Positions 23,880-34,110 of a stretch of DNA of 64,000 nt are shown in pieces. This stretch comes from Vanessa cardui (Eukaryota; Arthropoda; Insecta; Lepidoptera; Nymphalidae). The position numbers were made by a program, and so were the translations under genes. The notes beneath the pieces were generated by a model. That model saw only the letters and a list, made by a program, of their open reading frames with translations, made no database searches and was not told where the DNA came from. How positions within the stretch are numbered: position 1 is the stretch's first letter; each line of letters starts with the position of its first letter. The DNA lies in contig NC_061126.1 of assembly GCF_905220365.1 (NCBI RefSeq), positions 12,834,001-12,898,000 of the forward strand, in the 5' to 3' direction.

Positions 23880-24262
23880 ATTGCTCAAGGGTATTAAAGA
23901 AAGATAATAATAATAAAATTCCGCAGACATTTATAACTTAGCCCTTTCGTAAATTTAAATCGTTTGTAATACATTGGTAAAAAAAAGCATATTATTCGAT
24001 ACAAGATTTTAAAGATGACAAGAAAGCATGGAGTTAATACCTGTTGACTTCCTGGATATATTAATTTAAATAATTAATAATAATATATTAATGACTGTAT
24101 TTTTTAAATGTTGAAAAAGAGTAACTACTGGGTACTTGCCGGTACTTCTAGGTAGAATCTATTTTCCGAACCGGTGGTAGCTTTACTTAATTGTAAAATG
24201 ACGATTCACTTAATTGTAAAAGCCCACTTGAATAAAGTTTATTTTGATTTTGATTTTTATTC
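23880..24262 (+). mobile_element. LINE-D 3' end, C-terminus plus 3' UTR
   Basis: From about 23909 the frame reads NNKIPQTFI, PFRKFKSFVIHW, KKAYYSIQDFKDDKKAWS and then a stop. This is the C-terminal end of a LINE protein. The 3' UTR follows with GTTGAAAAAGAGTAACTACT, CCGAACCGGTGGTAGCTTTA and AAGCCCACTTGAATAAAGTT, ending TTTTGATTTTGATTTTT. It is 5'-truncated, with two in-frame stops in the coding part. Confidence 0.75.
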
Positions 24263-24529
24263 AACACCAAGGCGACCTTAAAGGGGATTTTGATATTAAA
24301 GTCCTATCTAAAAGAATATCGAATAAATAAATTAATATGTTTTTTATTAAATAAGAGGCCTTTAGACACCAACCAACAGTGTTCAATATTGAGTATTGGC
24401 GGCATTGAGTGCATTCTGTGACTTTTTTATTAAGTTTTATTTACATTGTACTCAAAAACTAACAGATAAAATCAAAGATTAAATAAACGTAGAACTTGAC
24501 AAAATTACATCAGAAGCTATTTGTTTTAG

Positions 24530-24800
24530 TATTATTTAACGTTGAGTTTATTTTGGGTGCACTAAGCCCCGTTGTTTGGCGCAGAGCGTGAGCAATAACA
24601 GTTTGCCAACGGATTGGCTGAATTAGCATTAGTCGGTTATTACTCCAATGGTCCAAGGAACCGCTCCGATTCCCGTGCGAAATTGTTCGCGAAATTTGAA
24701 TCGTTCGTTTGCAGTGAATACCAAGCGTGATCGTGACAAATGACTCGATTAACAATCCGAGTCCCCAACGAAGGAGATGGCGCGAATAACGAGCCAATAT
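24530..24800. other. Unexplained GC-richer segment
   Basis: About 270 bp including GAATCGTTCGTTTGCAGTGA and CGATTAACAATCCGAGTCCC is less AT-rich than its flanks. A minus-strand 95-codon frame covers it but shows no domain. No repeat family was recognised. It may be a conserved non-coding element. Confidence 0.3.
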
Positions 24801-25041
24801 ATCAAAGGATTTTTCTGTACGTTGACGAGACTTTGAAGCAATTTCCTGTTTATTAATGAATGTGAGTTCAGGAATCGTATTGCCTTTAATCCGCTTTTGG
24901 GAATCCTCTTCCCTTTTTCCTTTAACGTCATTATTTCAAATTGATTGATAACTGAACCTTTTTATAGTAATCTACTCGCTAGTTATCTCACTACTTTCAT
25001 TCGTCTTATGTAACAATGTTTTTACCTATATATTTTGTACC

Positions 25042-25290
25042 TAGCGACCCGCCTAGGCTTCGCACGGTCGCGATACTGATCCTATATACTATATAATTTC
25101 ACAATATAAACTTAAAAAATTATCAGTGTTTCTTTACTATATTGTCTCTGTATTATATACGAAAACTTTACTCTCAAATCACTATACCTATGAAAAAAAA
25201 CCGCATCAAAATCCGTTACGTAATTTTAAACATCTAATCATACATAGGGAAGACACCGGTAAGCGACTTTGTTTTATACTATGTAATTAT
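25042..25290 (+). repeat. Rep-F-like element, CCTAGCGACCCGCC subtype
   Basis: CCTAGCGACCCGCCTAGGCT and TCGCACGG open the element. CCGCATCAAAATCCGTTACG, AATTTTAAACATCTAATCAT and AAGCGACTTTGTTTTATACT close it. This block order recurs in lepidopteran introns. A fragment of its start, inverted, lies at 63817-63860. Confidence 0.6.
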
Positions 25291-26314
25291 ATAAGTTAAA
25301 ATATGAATTGTAATTCAATGAGAAAATGTTGCTAGCATACTTATGTCATCTGAGTCTGTATCATATGTGAAATAAAAACAAAAAGGTGGTTATTTATCAG
25401 AAAATGTATACAAGTTTTTCGCTTTACAAAGACAGCCAAGCTTTAAGTAAAAAAAAATATGTAAAATGTACTGTTTTGAATTTCAACAAATAAAAAAAAT
25501 GTTACAAATTTTAAAATAAGTCAACTGGAAAACTTTCCGTACTCTCGTATAATATTTCAATATAAAATGAATTTATTACATAGATTTTAACTCACCACAG
25601 TACATGAAGCGTGATCCATCGAATTTTCTGTTACATTGCACTTCAAATTAGCTACAAAATATTATATACCGCAAAAATTATATCGTAATTAAAAAATACA
25701 TTAATTTTTGAAACATTATAATTATTATATAATATTCACATAATATTATAGAAGTTAAGAGCCCGATTAAAAGACAACGAAGTAATATGCGTCGATTTTT
25801 AATAATCAAATTTTGCTATTTACTTGTTAATTTTTTTGAATCTTATTTATAAAATATTCATTTAGAACTGATACATTTTTTTATATTCGATAATTGAGTC
25901 GCACTAATAATATTTGAGTGGACATTATTAGTCATTATCGAACTAGCTACCCACCCCGATTTTACAAATATAAAAAATTCTATAAAATATTGAAATCGTA
26001 ACATATCAAGCTGTATTGATATCCTTAATAAATCTGAAAATTTCTAAGTATTATTTCTTTCTGTCCATTTTGATAAACATCGATACATTACAGTCGATTT
26101 CAACATTTTTCTATCTTCATCAAGATCACGTTAATTGGCGAAAATTGTATGAAAATCTTTTGAACTTATCACGCTACTTCGATATTTAGTAACGTGAAGT
26201 GATTTCATTACAAAGGTAACATTTAAATGGTAATATATTAACTATCACTAAAACTGCAATTAATATATTGCATTACCTTGAGGTGAATGTCCAGATAATC
26301 CAGTCATTAGTCCC
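25291..26314. other. AT-rich non-coding DNA
   Basis: No gene or repeat was recognised. A possible 32-bp micro-exon on the minus strand (25596-25627) is discussed under rejected items. Confidence 0.4.
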
Positions 26315-26597
26315 TGTTGGAAGGGCTTTGTGCAAGCCCATGTGAGTAGGTACCACCCACTCATCAGATATTCTACCGTCAAACAACACACAACCGTGTT
26401 GTGTTCCGATTTGAAGGGTGAGTGAGCCAGTAGAACTACAAGCACAAGAGGCTTAACATCTTAGTTCCCAAGGTTGGTGGCGCATAGACGATGTAAGTAA
26501 TGGTTAATATTTCTTACAGTACCATTGTTTATGGGCGGTAGTGACCACTTACCATCAGGTGGCCCATATACTCGTCCGTCAAACCGTAGCATAACAA
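26315..26597 (+). mobile_element. Rep-C, near full length
   Basis: It runs from AGGGCTTTGTGCAAGCCCAT through ACCACCCACTCATCAGATAT, GTTCCGATTTGAAGGGTGAG, CAAGGTTGGTGGCGCATAGA and TTTATGGGCGGTAGTGACCA to CCATCAGGTGGCCCATATAC. It ends in a decayed CATAAC tail. Minus-strand ORFs here are repeat translations. Confidence 0.85.
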
Positions 26598-26654
26598 AAT
26601 CTGATTCTGAACCACAAACTGAGTTCGAATGAAATAAATTCAGTAGAATATATT

Positions 26655-26745
26655 TATAATTCATCTCATGCTCGGCGGTAAAAGAAAATATCATAACGAA
26701 TTCTGCATGCGTGAATAAGCCCTTCTCTCCTCAAAAACATTTAAG
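26655..26745 (+). repeat. SINE-A body fragment
   Basis: TTATAATTCATCTCATGCTC and GGCGGTAAAAGAAAATATCA then CTGCATGCGTG match the SINE-A body just after the tRNA-like head. The head is absent. Confidence 0.6.
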
Positions 26746-27559
26746 GGCAACTTATTATAGTTTTTATAACTTTTCTACCAAGTCACTTTGTTAGAAAAAT
26801 ATAGTTTTTTCCATGTTGTACACTTATGTGAGAAATTGATTTAAACAGTGGCACGTAGTCAGTCAGAGCGTTTGTTTTACATGTCATGATTTCAATTCGA
26901 TCGAATAAAAACAAGTCATGCGAATAAAATGTATCCATGAACGCAATTCTGTTCACACTTTTAAAAGTATTGCGAAACATATGAAAAATTAAAACAAATT
27001 AAACAAAATTTACAGTAATTTCTTGTTAATTGGAGAGCTTTTATGATATTAATTCGTATTATAAATCAAAAACATTAAACGTGGAAAATATGTAACGTCA
27101 TATTAAACAATAATTAATGTTCTGTCTGTTATACACTTTTATTATTATCTTATATTATATATATATATGTATGTTTTTACGATAGACAGTATAGATCAAT
27201 ATTTATTTTTGTATACGTTCTTTTTTTCTATATTTTGGATTTATATTTTTTTATTGTTAAGTCTTTATTAATTACCGCTTACATGCTTTTCTGTTGGACC
27301 TGAGTCCGCCTTTTGTACCATATGCTTTGTGATGATCAAAAGATTTAAATTAAACGTAATACATTATAATATGTCTTTCAGTGATATCCGTCATTTGGCA
27401 TCGTACCCCAGACAGAGACGCTATTACCTCTCTGAATAGGGAGCTCAGCCTTTGAGCTAGGTAAGCCCTGACTCTTGTGTCACCGGAACTGTGAATCGGT
27501 CTCTAAAAAACGTTTTTTTGATTTACAAATACAATATCAATGTTATTACCAAAATTGAC
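26746..27559. other. AT-rich DNA with a GC-richer patch
   Basis: A (TA)n tract lies at about 27150-27172. A GC-richer patch at 27385-27500 includes GGGAGCTCAGCCTTTGAGCT; its origin is unknown. No gene was seen. Confidence 0.35.
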
Positions 27560-27838
27560 TATTATATTATTCAATACAAAATTATACAGATGATAAAGCG
27601 TGGAGCTGGTAGATGTTGACTTCCAGGCAAAATACATATATTACGTATATAATTATTGTATTTAACTAACATGACGTTGTATTTTTGAATGTTGAAAAAG
27701 CGTAACTATTGACATTATTGTAGGTTATTCTCGGTAGAATCTAGATTCTGAACCAATGGTAGCTTCATTTAATACAGTTTCTTAAATGACGATTCAAAAG
27801 TGATTGTAAAATCGTACTTGAATAAAGTATATTTTGAT
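27560..27838 (+). mobile_element. LINE-D 3' end, first of two adjacent copies
   Basis: GATAAAGCGTGGAGCTGGTA, GTTGACTTCCAGGC, TTGAATGTTGAAAAAGCGTA, CTCGGTAGAATCTAGATTCT and ACTTGAATAAAGTATATTTT follow the LINE-D 3' UTR order. The copy is diverged. Confidence 0.7.
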
Positions 27839-28068
27839 AGTTAATACCTGTTGACTTCCAAGCACGATATTAGTATTAATTTAAATAAGTGTATTATATT
27901 TGTATTTGTATTTAACTAACGTGACTTTGTATTTTTAAATGTTAAAAAAGAGTAACTACTGAGTTTGTTGCCGGTTCTTCTCGGTAGAATATACTTTCCG
28001 AACCGATTAAAAAGTGCTTGTAAAAGTCTACTTGAGTAAAGTTTATTTTGATTCGATTTGATTTGACT
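27839..28068 (+). mobile_element. LINE-D 3' end, second adjacent copy
   Basis: It starts directly after the TTTTGATA end of the previous copy with TTAATACCTGTTGACTTCCA. It repeats the same blocks (AAAAAAGAGTAACTACTGAG, TTCTTCTCGGTAGAATATAC) and ends TTTATTTTGATTCGATTTGA. The GGTGGTAGCTTCACTTAATTG segment is deleted. Confidence 0.75.
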
Positions 28069-28429
28069 ATCCTTTAAATTACGCATTAGTGCATAAGTGT
28101 TTTAATTTGAACGCTACGATGAAATTTCTATGTAAGTAAAGTCATAGTGAATCATATTGTAAATAAAATTAAATAGAAATATTAAAATAAGAGAATAACG
28201 GTAAGCTCCAACCTCAGCGAAGATCTGCTGATGTATGCAAACAAATAAAAACATCTAGTAGAAAAAGACACGGGCAACTGTGAGCCGTGGATTTTATTAA
28301 ATAAAAAAAACAAAAAAATTCTATGCTTAAAATACCTCACAACAAATTTTAATAATAAATTTTCAACTTCAATATGAATGAAAGTAAAAAATATATTTAT
28401 TTACGTTGAAATTTTTAATAACTACTTTA

Positions 28430-28575
28430 TACATGACCGCGGTGCATGGTAAAAAGAAAACAAGCAGCATTTCTTTATTGAATTTTACGTCTGATTCTCT
28501 GAACGAAAAATGAAACTGTACAGTCAGATTTTTTTGTATATAATTACATTTTATAAAACATATAAATGTAATAAG
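28430..28575 (-). repeat. Degenerate LINE-E 3' fragment
   Basis: GACCGCGGTGCATGGTAAAA, CAAGCAGCATTTC and TGATTCTCTGAACGAAAAAT correspond, with drift, to the LINE-E segment GACCGCGTGGACTGGTGGCAAGAATGCTAGCAGCATTTC. Confidence 0.5.
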
Positions 28576-28869
28576 GCTTGGTGATTCAATACTACTGTAA
28601 ATAAATGTTTACTAGGGCTCAATTTTAGGATAGACTATACATTTTATGTCGTGAGCCGACAAGAGATGAAAAAAATCCTTTTTTTTTTCATTTATTGAGA
28701 TCTATATCAATTCCAGAATAGTTTATAAATTCCATGAAGCAAAAGGCTTTACTTATAAGATTATTTTAATAACGAATTTAAATTTCTTTACAAAAACAGT
28801 TCAAGTACAGACTGCAGAATAAATTCTAATTTTATTTCACCCACCGCTTCCATAAAACATACATCTAAG

Positions 28870-29000
28870 AACTGAATTTGGTAGCGTTAGTGTACCGAGG
28901 AAGTTTTACGAGGGAGCATTGGAAACAACTGTTCCAGTACGTGACGCGGGACGCGAATAGATAGACAATTGTTTAAAGATGGCGATTGGTTGAAATTTTG
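28870..29000. other. GC-richer segment, possibly regulatory
   Basis: This segment includes GGTAGCGTTAGTGTACCGAG and CGTGACGCGGGACGCGAATA, with an inverted CCAAT motif (ATTGG) at about 28985. It resembles a promoter or conserved non-coding element. No coding frame or repeat family supports another reading. Confidence 0.25.
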
Positions 29001-30235
29001 GACCAGTAGTCACGTGATTGATAGTGCAATAAAGATGTATGGAAAAAGGTTTTTGGAATTACGACTTAATTTTTGACATGATGTTTTTTAACAAAAAACA
29101 TTTTTTTTTTTTGATTTTGCATTGTATTTGAGTAGGGAGGATTATTTGGGCAATATGACCCACTCGATGCCGTAAAATGACTACATTCTTATTTCCTTTA
29201 TTTAAGTTAATTAATTATATATAATTTTGCAATGCATATTAACTCATATAAGAATATACTTGACATATGACCTATTTACTCGTGTAATACATATACGAAA
29301 AATGTTGGATATACTCCTATTTATATATGCCACCTAAGGGCTGTTAGGTCTTAATCCACAAAATATATGTCATAAAAAATATTCTACGAAACTCATAAAC
29401 ATCCTCTAAACCTGCACGACTCAGCTCAGTGCTCGTTTAACATGGCTGTTTATACACAGTGTGATACGTTCCTAAGATGTGTTTTTTCTTCCCCCTCATA
29501 CGTGACGGAGGCTTAAGGAAAATTTGCGAAAAGCACGTAACGCTTCAATTGTTCGGGATCGATGACATAAGGATATTTGAAATGGCTTTATTGCTCGGGT
29601 GACGCTTTTCACATTTTATATAACAATGATATTTCATATAATATATTGCTAAATTTGAAAAAAATCTCGTTATATTTTCATCATAAAAAAAAAATCGTAA
29701 ATCATATTTTAAATTTCGAATATTAGATGTGAGGTAATAATATAATGTTCATATACGATTAATTGTTTATCGAAATGAGTTTATATTGATATCGGTTCTA
29801 TTGTATGCGGCCATCATATTGTCGAGTTAAAACAATCAGACCCGAGGGAAAAATAACATGGAATAAAGAGAAAATTGCAAAAATACAACCTACGTTTTAT
29901 TACATCCGAGACTATTCGGGTATAAGTTTAAGCTAAACCTAAGCCTATAGATGTTGTCATGAGATTTACGGACGGCCACGTAGCTGTGCTGACTTTTATC
30001 TTTTTTCGGATTATGTAGCCCTGTTTGTTTTGACCTTCATTTAACCGGACACTAAATGGGATTGAAATTAAAACCGATTTGTAAGCAATACAGTATTAGG
30101 TTATTGAAAACATCTGTAGAAATTTAGTATCGATACAGACTTTCGAATAGTGTATCTATGAATACCATGTTAATACTTTTACTAAATAATTTGATCATGA
30201 TTTATTTTTCATATTACTCTATTAATTTTTTTCCT
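29001..30235. other. Non-coding DNA, nothing recognised
   Basis: Some GC-richer patches occur (about 29405-29600 and 29935-30060) but there is no frame, splice pair or repeat to name them by. Confidence 0.4.
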
Positions 30236-30244
30236 GTTTTTACA

Positions 30245-30608
30245 ACAACAACAACAACAGCCTGTAAATTGCCACTGCTGGGCTAAAGACCTCCTCTCCC
30301 TTTAAGGAGAAGGTTTGGAACATATTCCACCACGCTGTTCCAATGCGGGTTGGTGGAATGCACATGTGGCTGAATTTCTATAAAATTTGTCACATGCAGG
30401 TTTCCTCACGATGTTTTACTTCACCTCTGAGCACGAGATAATTTATAAAAACAAATTAAGCACATGAAACAGCGATGCTTGCCTGGGTTTGAACCCGCAA
30501 TCATCGGTTAAGATACACGCGTTCTAACCACTGGTCCATCTCGACTCACTGGGCCATCTCGACTCAACTGGGCCATCTCGACTCACTGGGCCATCTCGAC
30601 TCATTCTC
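30245..30608 (-). mobile_element. SINE-A, full length with target-site duplication
   Basis: In reverse, a four-fold repeated head (TGAGTCGAGATGGCCCAG) leads into the tRNA-like part with B box GGGTTCAAACCC, the body AAACATCGTGAGGAAACCTG, and the tail GGGAGAGGAGGTCTTTAGCC ending in (TTG)n. The 9-bp duplication GTTTTTACA flanks it exactly (30236-30244 and 30609-30617). That is expected of LINE-driven target-primed insertion. Confidence 0.92.
30531..30603 (-). repeat. Four-copy 18-bp tandem repeat of SINE head
   Basis: The unit CTGGGCCATCTCGACTCA occurs at 30531-30548 (one mismatch), 30549-30566, 30568-30585 and 30586-30603. It sits inside the SINE's target-site duplications, so it was present at insertion or expanded afterwards. 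Confidence 0.9.
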
Positions 30609-30617
30609 GTTTTTACA

Positions 30618-31330
30618 CATGTACATTATATAAAAACAAATTAAGCACTACCGTTAAATTAATGTTTTGTTTAAATTATTATGACTTAATGTCAAAAGGA
30701 TTTTCTTTTTGGAACAATATAAAGTTACTTTATAGCGTACAACTATAAACATGTATGTACATACCTTTAATATAAAATGTTTTACGAAAATTGATGTTTA
30801 GATTGTAGTACTGGAATTTTTTCGTTATCATTCAATCAACATTGATACGATCGATCGACAAGTCGCCACGAATGTAGTTTATATCCTTGATCAATGTGTT
30901 TATAATGATTAATTTTATTAAATATGACTAAAGTATAAAGGTTAGGAAAATAAACAAAAAATAATATTCAAACAAAGACTGTATAACAGAGCATATAATA
31001 AAAAGTCAAGCAAATAAAATAGCGATTACCGTTCCCTATATTATATACACACAAGAATATCAAAACTTAATACAAAAAACTGAAAAATATTTAAAAATCT
31101 ACGAAAAAATATTGCAATTTCATTCATTTGAAAAGTTTTTTTATTTCAAATCTTGATGAATTTCGTGTCAACTATCCGTAGTTTTAATATCTTCTTGGTT
31201 TTCTCGGAGACAATGTAAAGTAAATAAAAGAATCCGAAGTTCAATTTCATACAGCAAATCCAAAACTGAAAGTAATTATTACTTCTGTACTTACGAGATA
31301 TTAAAATTTTGATCATTTAATATTTTTTTT
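30618..31330. other. AT-rich non-coding DNA
   Basis: No gene or repeat was recognised between the SINE-A and SINE-B copies. Confidence 0.45.
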
Positions 31331-31560
31331 TGACGACCTCCGTGGTCGAGTGGTGTGTACACCGATTTTCATGGGTACGCCACTCCGAGGTCCCGGGTTC
31401 GATTCCCGGCCGAGTCAATGTATACTTATTATTACCATTAGTTTTCTATATTGTCTTGGGTCTGGGTGTTTGTGATACTGTCGTTACTTCTTGGATTGAA
31501 CATTGGGATCAGTGTAATCTATGTGATGTTGTCTCATATTTATATTTATTTTATTTTTAC
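31331..31560 (+). mobile_element. SINE-B, best-preserved copy
   Basis: Head GACGACCTCCGTGGTCGAGT carries an A box (TGGTCGAGTGG). The B box is GGGTTCGATTCCCGGCCGAG, which pairs as a T-stem. The tRNA-unrelated body follows (TTGTCTTGGGTCTGGGTGTT, GTGATGTTGTCTCATATTTA). The CATAACACAAGTGCTTTAGC piece is deleted here but present at 15669-15915. It is not a working tRNA gene: there is no proper anticodon arm or acceptor pairing. Two long plus-strand ORFs over it are shadows. Confidence 0.85.
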
Positions 31561-31649
31561 GGTACTAATACATATTATCTTTATAAGCCGAGACCGTGAT
31601 ACACTCATACGTATATCAGAATTGCATTTAAAATATATGGGCGGTTTTT

Positions 31650-31760
31650 TTCTTTACCACCGAGCATGATATAAAACGTACAAGCAAATTAGATACATGG
31701 AATTTCAGTTAATACTCACGTGTTCTGCTGACTGTACTACTAGCCTATCTCGGATCTAAC
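31650..31760 (-). repeat. Degenerate SINE-A head and body
   Basis: CTTTACCACCGAGCATGATA, AAGCAAATTAGATACATGGA, ATTTCAG and a decayed ACGTGTTCTGCTGAC...CTATCTCGG match SINE-A in reverse. The B box region is deleted. Confidence 0.6.
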
Positions 31761-31879
31761 CTCGTAATAATGGGGTTTACAATCGTTGAAATAGTAACAG
31801 TTAATACAGAATGTTAACAGTATTATACTCTACTAACAATATTTATTAACATAAGAATTAATATTTATAGCAACGTTAT

Positions 31880-32070
31880 AAGTAAAATGGTGACAGGAGG
31901 GCTGGTTAGTTTTTTGCCCAGAGAATCGGCATTGCAATTCAACGGGGTATTGCTGTTAACATTCTAGCCACACTTCTATGCGATCAAGATTTATACAGTA
32001 ACTATTTTTGATTCATATATGTATATATTTAAAGACTTAATGCTAAGAGTCGATATGAAAATTTCACCCA
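31880..32070 (+). mobile_element. LINE-E 3' end, diverged
   Basis: GTGACAGGAGGGCTGGTTAG then GCCCAGAGAATCGGCATTGC encode DRRAG-stop-FFAQRIGIAIQR in frame. The 3' UTR block GATTTATACAGTAACTATTT follows. It is 5'-truncated just before the TGDRRAG codons. Confidence 0.75.
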
Positions 32071-32106
32071 CATTTGAAGCCGTAATCTTAGGTTTAGGTT
32101 TAGGTT

Positions 32107-32402
32107 TTTTTTACTTGGTGGTGGGGCTTTGTGCAAGCCCGCTGGGTAGGTACCAACCACTCATCAATTATTCTACCGCCAAATAACAGTACTCAGTATT
32201 GTTGTGTTCCGGTTTGAAGGGTGAGTGAGCCAGTGTAACTACAGGCACAAGGGACATAACATCTTAGTTCTCAAGGTTGGTGGCACATTGACGATGTAAG
32301 GAATAGTTAATATTTCTTACAGCGTCATTGTCTATGAGTGATGGTGACCACTTACCATCTGGTGGCCCATATGCTCGTCCGCCAACTTATACCATAAAAA
32401 AA
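32107..32402 (+). mobile_element. Rep-C, full-length reference copy
   Basis: TTACTTGGTGGTGGGGCTTT, TGCAAGCCCGCTGGGTAGGT, GTTCCGGTTTGAAGGGTGAG, ACAGGCACAAGGGACATAAC, CAAGGTTGGTGGCACATTGA, GTGACCACTTACCATCTGGT and TATACCATAAAAAAAAGG appear in order, about 290 bp. It has no ORF and no clear tRNA head, and it ends in an A-rich tail. It is either a SINE or the non-coding 3' end of a LINE. Confidence 0.85.
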
Positions 32403-33184
32403 AGGTTGCCACCCACGTATTTTGTTCAATGAATCTTCAGTATTTTATAACGGTATATAAATTATAATAGAAAAACCTACAAACAGTTACATAATCAGAA
32501 CCTTATAAATGTTTTATTCTTATTTGAGCAAAATAAAAATCATTAAACTCGATCCATTTTTAAATTTACTATTGTAAAATAAATTTATTTTCAATTACAG
32601 AAGCGCGAGTTAATATTAAATTATACAGTAGCCGGACAGAGAATGAAGCTTACGCTCTTATCCCAGGTAAAAGGCAATACTTAACGTACGGTCAAGCACA
32701 TACGAATAAAGACTATGTATTTTAACAAATTTAAGTCTTAGGTATATAGTGTTAAGGTAACTTTTTCTCGGTACGCGTTTCACATATTACATTTAGTAGT
32801 TGTTTTTACAGCTATTCGCTTAGCTATTTGGACAAGAACTACAAAAAATAAGCATTCATTCTCATCATAGTGGTTTGCGGTTTTGTAATTAACATAAACA
32901 AGTTTAAATTAAATTTTAATACCGCATGTTATGACTGTCTAATATTTAAAGCGAAAATAGTTAATGAAATTTGTCGCAAAGTGTTTTAATTTATTCTTTT
33001 TATTTCGATGAACTTTATAACATGTAGTATTCAGCTAGTGATGTTAATATTAAAACGATATTTTCTCACGGAATGTACCAGTGATTTAGTAATCATTCAA
33101 CATCCAGAGAAAATGAGTTAGTATATACATAATGTCTTGTTATAATGACTGAGATCCTATATTTGGCAAATCATTACAAAAATT
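32403..33184. other. AT-rich non-coding DNA
   Basis: No gene or repeat was recognised. Confidence 0.45.
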
Positions 33185-33340
33185 GGGAGCTGAGATCTGC
33201 CCTTGTGCTTGTACACTGACTCACTCAACCCGTTTGAAGAGTCAAACCGTCAATTTCCAGTATGACTGCTTGGCGGTAGAATATGATAAGGGTAACCTAC
33301 CCAGATGGGCTTGTACAAAGTCATACCATCGAGTAATTAA
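33185..33340 (-). repeat. Rep-C 5' half
   Basis: In reverse it reads GACTTTGTACAAGCCCATCT, GGGTAGGTTACCCTTATCAT, ATTCTACCGCCAAGCAGTCA and AGTGTACAAGCACAAGGGCA. A 76-codon plus-strand ORF is a shadow. Confidence 0.7.
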
Positions 33341-33589
33341 AACTTATACATTCTTAAACAAATTAAGTTTGAAAATTGATTACAAAGTTTGTTCATTTTC
33401 TAAATATAATTAATATAAGGCGAGTAATTATTAAAATATGTGTAAAATAATATAAAGAGTACTGCGTGGAGCACAATGTAAGTCGAACCTCTGCTGAAGA
33501 CTATTTTCAGTACACGGATTTCATAGTATTATGTCTTTCATAGTACGTTTTAATTTGCAGTAACGCTACATATATCGAATTTGTTTTTA

Positions 33590-34110
33590 TTTTAAAGAAG
33601 AGAGCTATCCGGTCTATTTATAATCTTGGCGATAAAAATTCCCTTCGGTATGTTTTTAACAAAGTAAGAGTACTCACAGTTGCGTCACAATATATTAACA
33701 ACAATGTACGTATATAAATTCATTGATCACTTTGAATTAGTGGTAATCATTGTAAGTATACGGGACGTAAGGTTACAACGTCAAAGTTTCCGACTCCGCA
33801 AAGTCAATAAATCCTTCTTGGGGAGGTATTTGTTTGTATAATAAAATTCCGCAGATATTTTGTACTTCACCGGTGCCATAAATTTAAATCACTTGTTGAA
33901 TAAACATTAATAAATAAAGCATATTATTCGACAAGATGTTTATATAGATGAAACAATACTTGTCAATTTACCGTCATGATATAGTATTTATACATCAACA
34001 TACGTTTTAAACTAACGTCATTTATCTCAAATGTTTCTAAAGAGTAACTACTGAGATTCTCGTCAGTTCCTCGTGGTAAAATCTACACTATGAACGAGTA
34101 TACGGACATG
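33590..34110 (+). pseudogene. LINE-D C-terminal region and 3' UTR
   Basis: At 33595-33714 the frame reads KKRAIRSIYNLGDKNSLRYV then FNKVRVLTVASQYINNNVRI. This matches the post-RT block of jockey/CR1-like LINEs (RalYnLgprdSLRxxFkexxILTvaSqYI). Around 33780-33830 RQSFRLRKVNKSFLG-like residues follow, then NKIPQI and the 3' UTR with GAGTAACTACTGAGATTCTC. It is the longest LINE-D copy here and joins the coding end to the 3' UTR seen alone elsewhere. The extreme 3' tail is missing. Confidence 0.75.

Noticed and set aside
25596..25627. 32-bp micro-exon on the minus strand with phase-1 end, upstream of the Ig exon
   Set aside because: AG and GTGAG sites and a readable KFDGSRFMYC occur, and the phase fits. 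However, such short open frames with splice dinucleotides are common by chance, and no signal peptide is encoded.
30243..30603. CRISPR-like short repeat array
   Set aside because: The 18-bp units are contiguous without spacers and belong to a SINE head in a eukaryotic genome.
31331..31420. A genuine tRNA gene
   Set aside because: A and B boxes are present, but the sequence continues into a SINE body, the acceptor and anticodon arms do not fold well, and the same head recurs in several copies.
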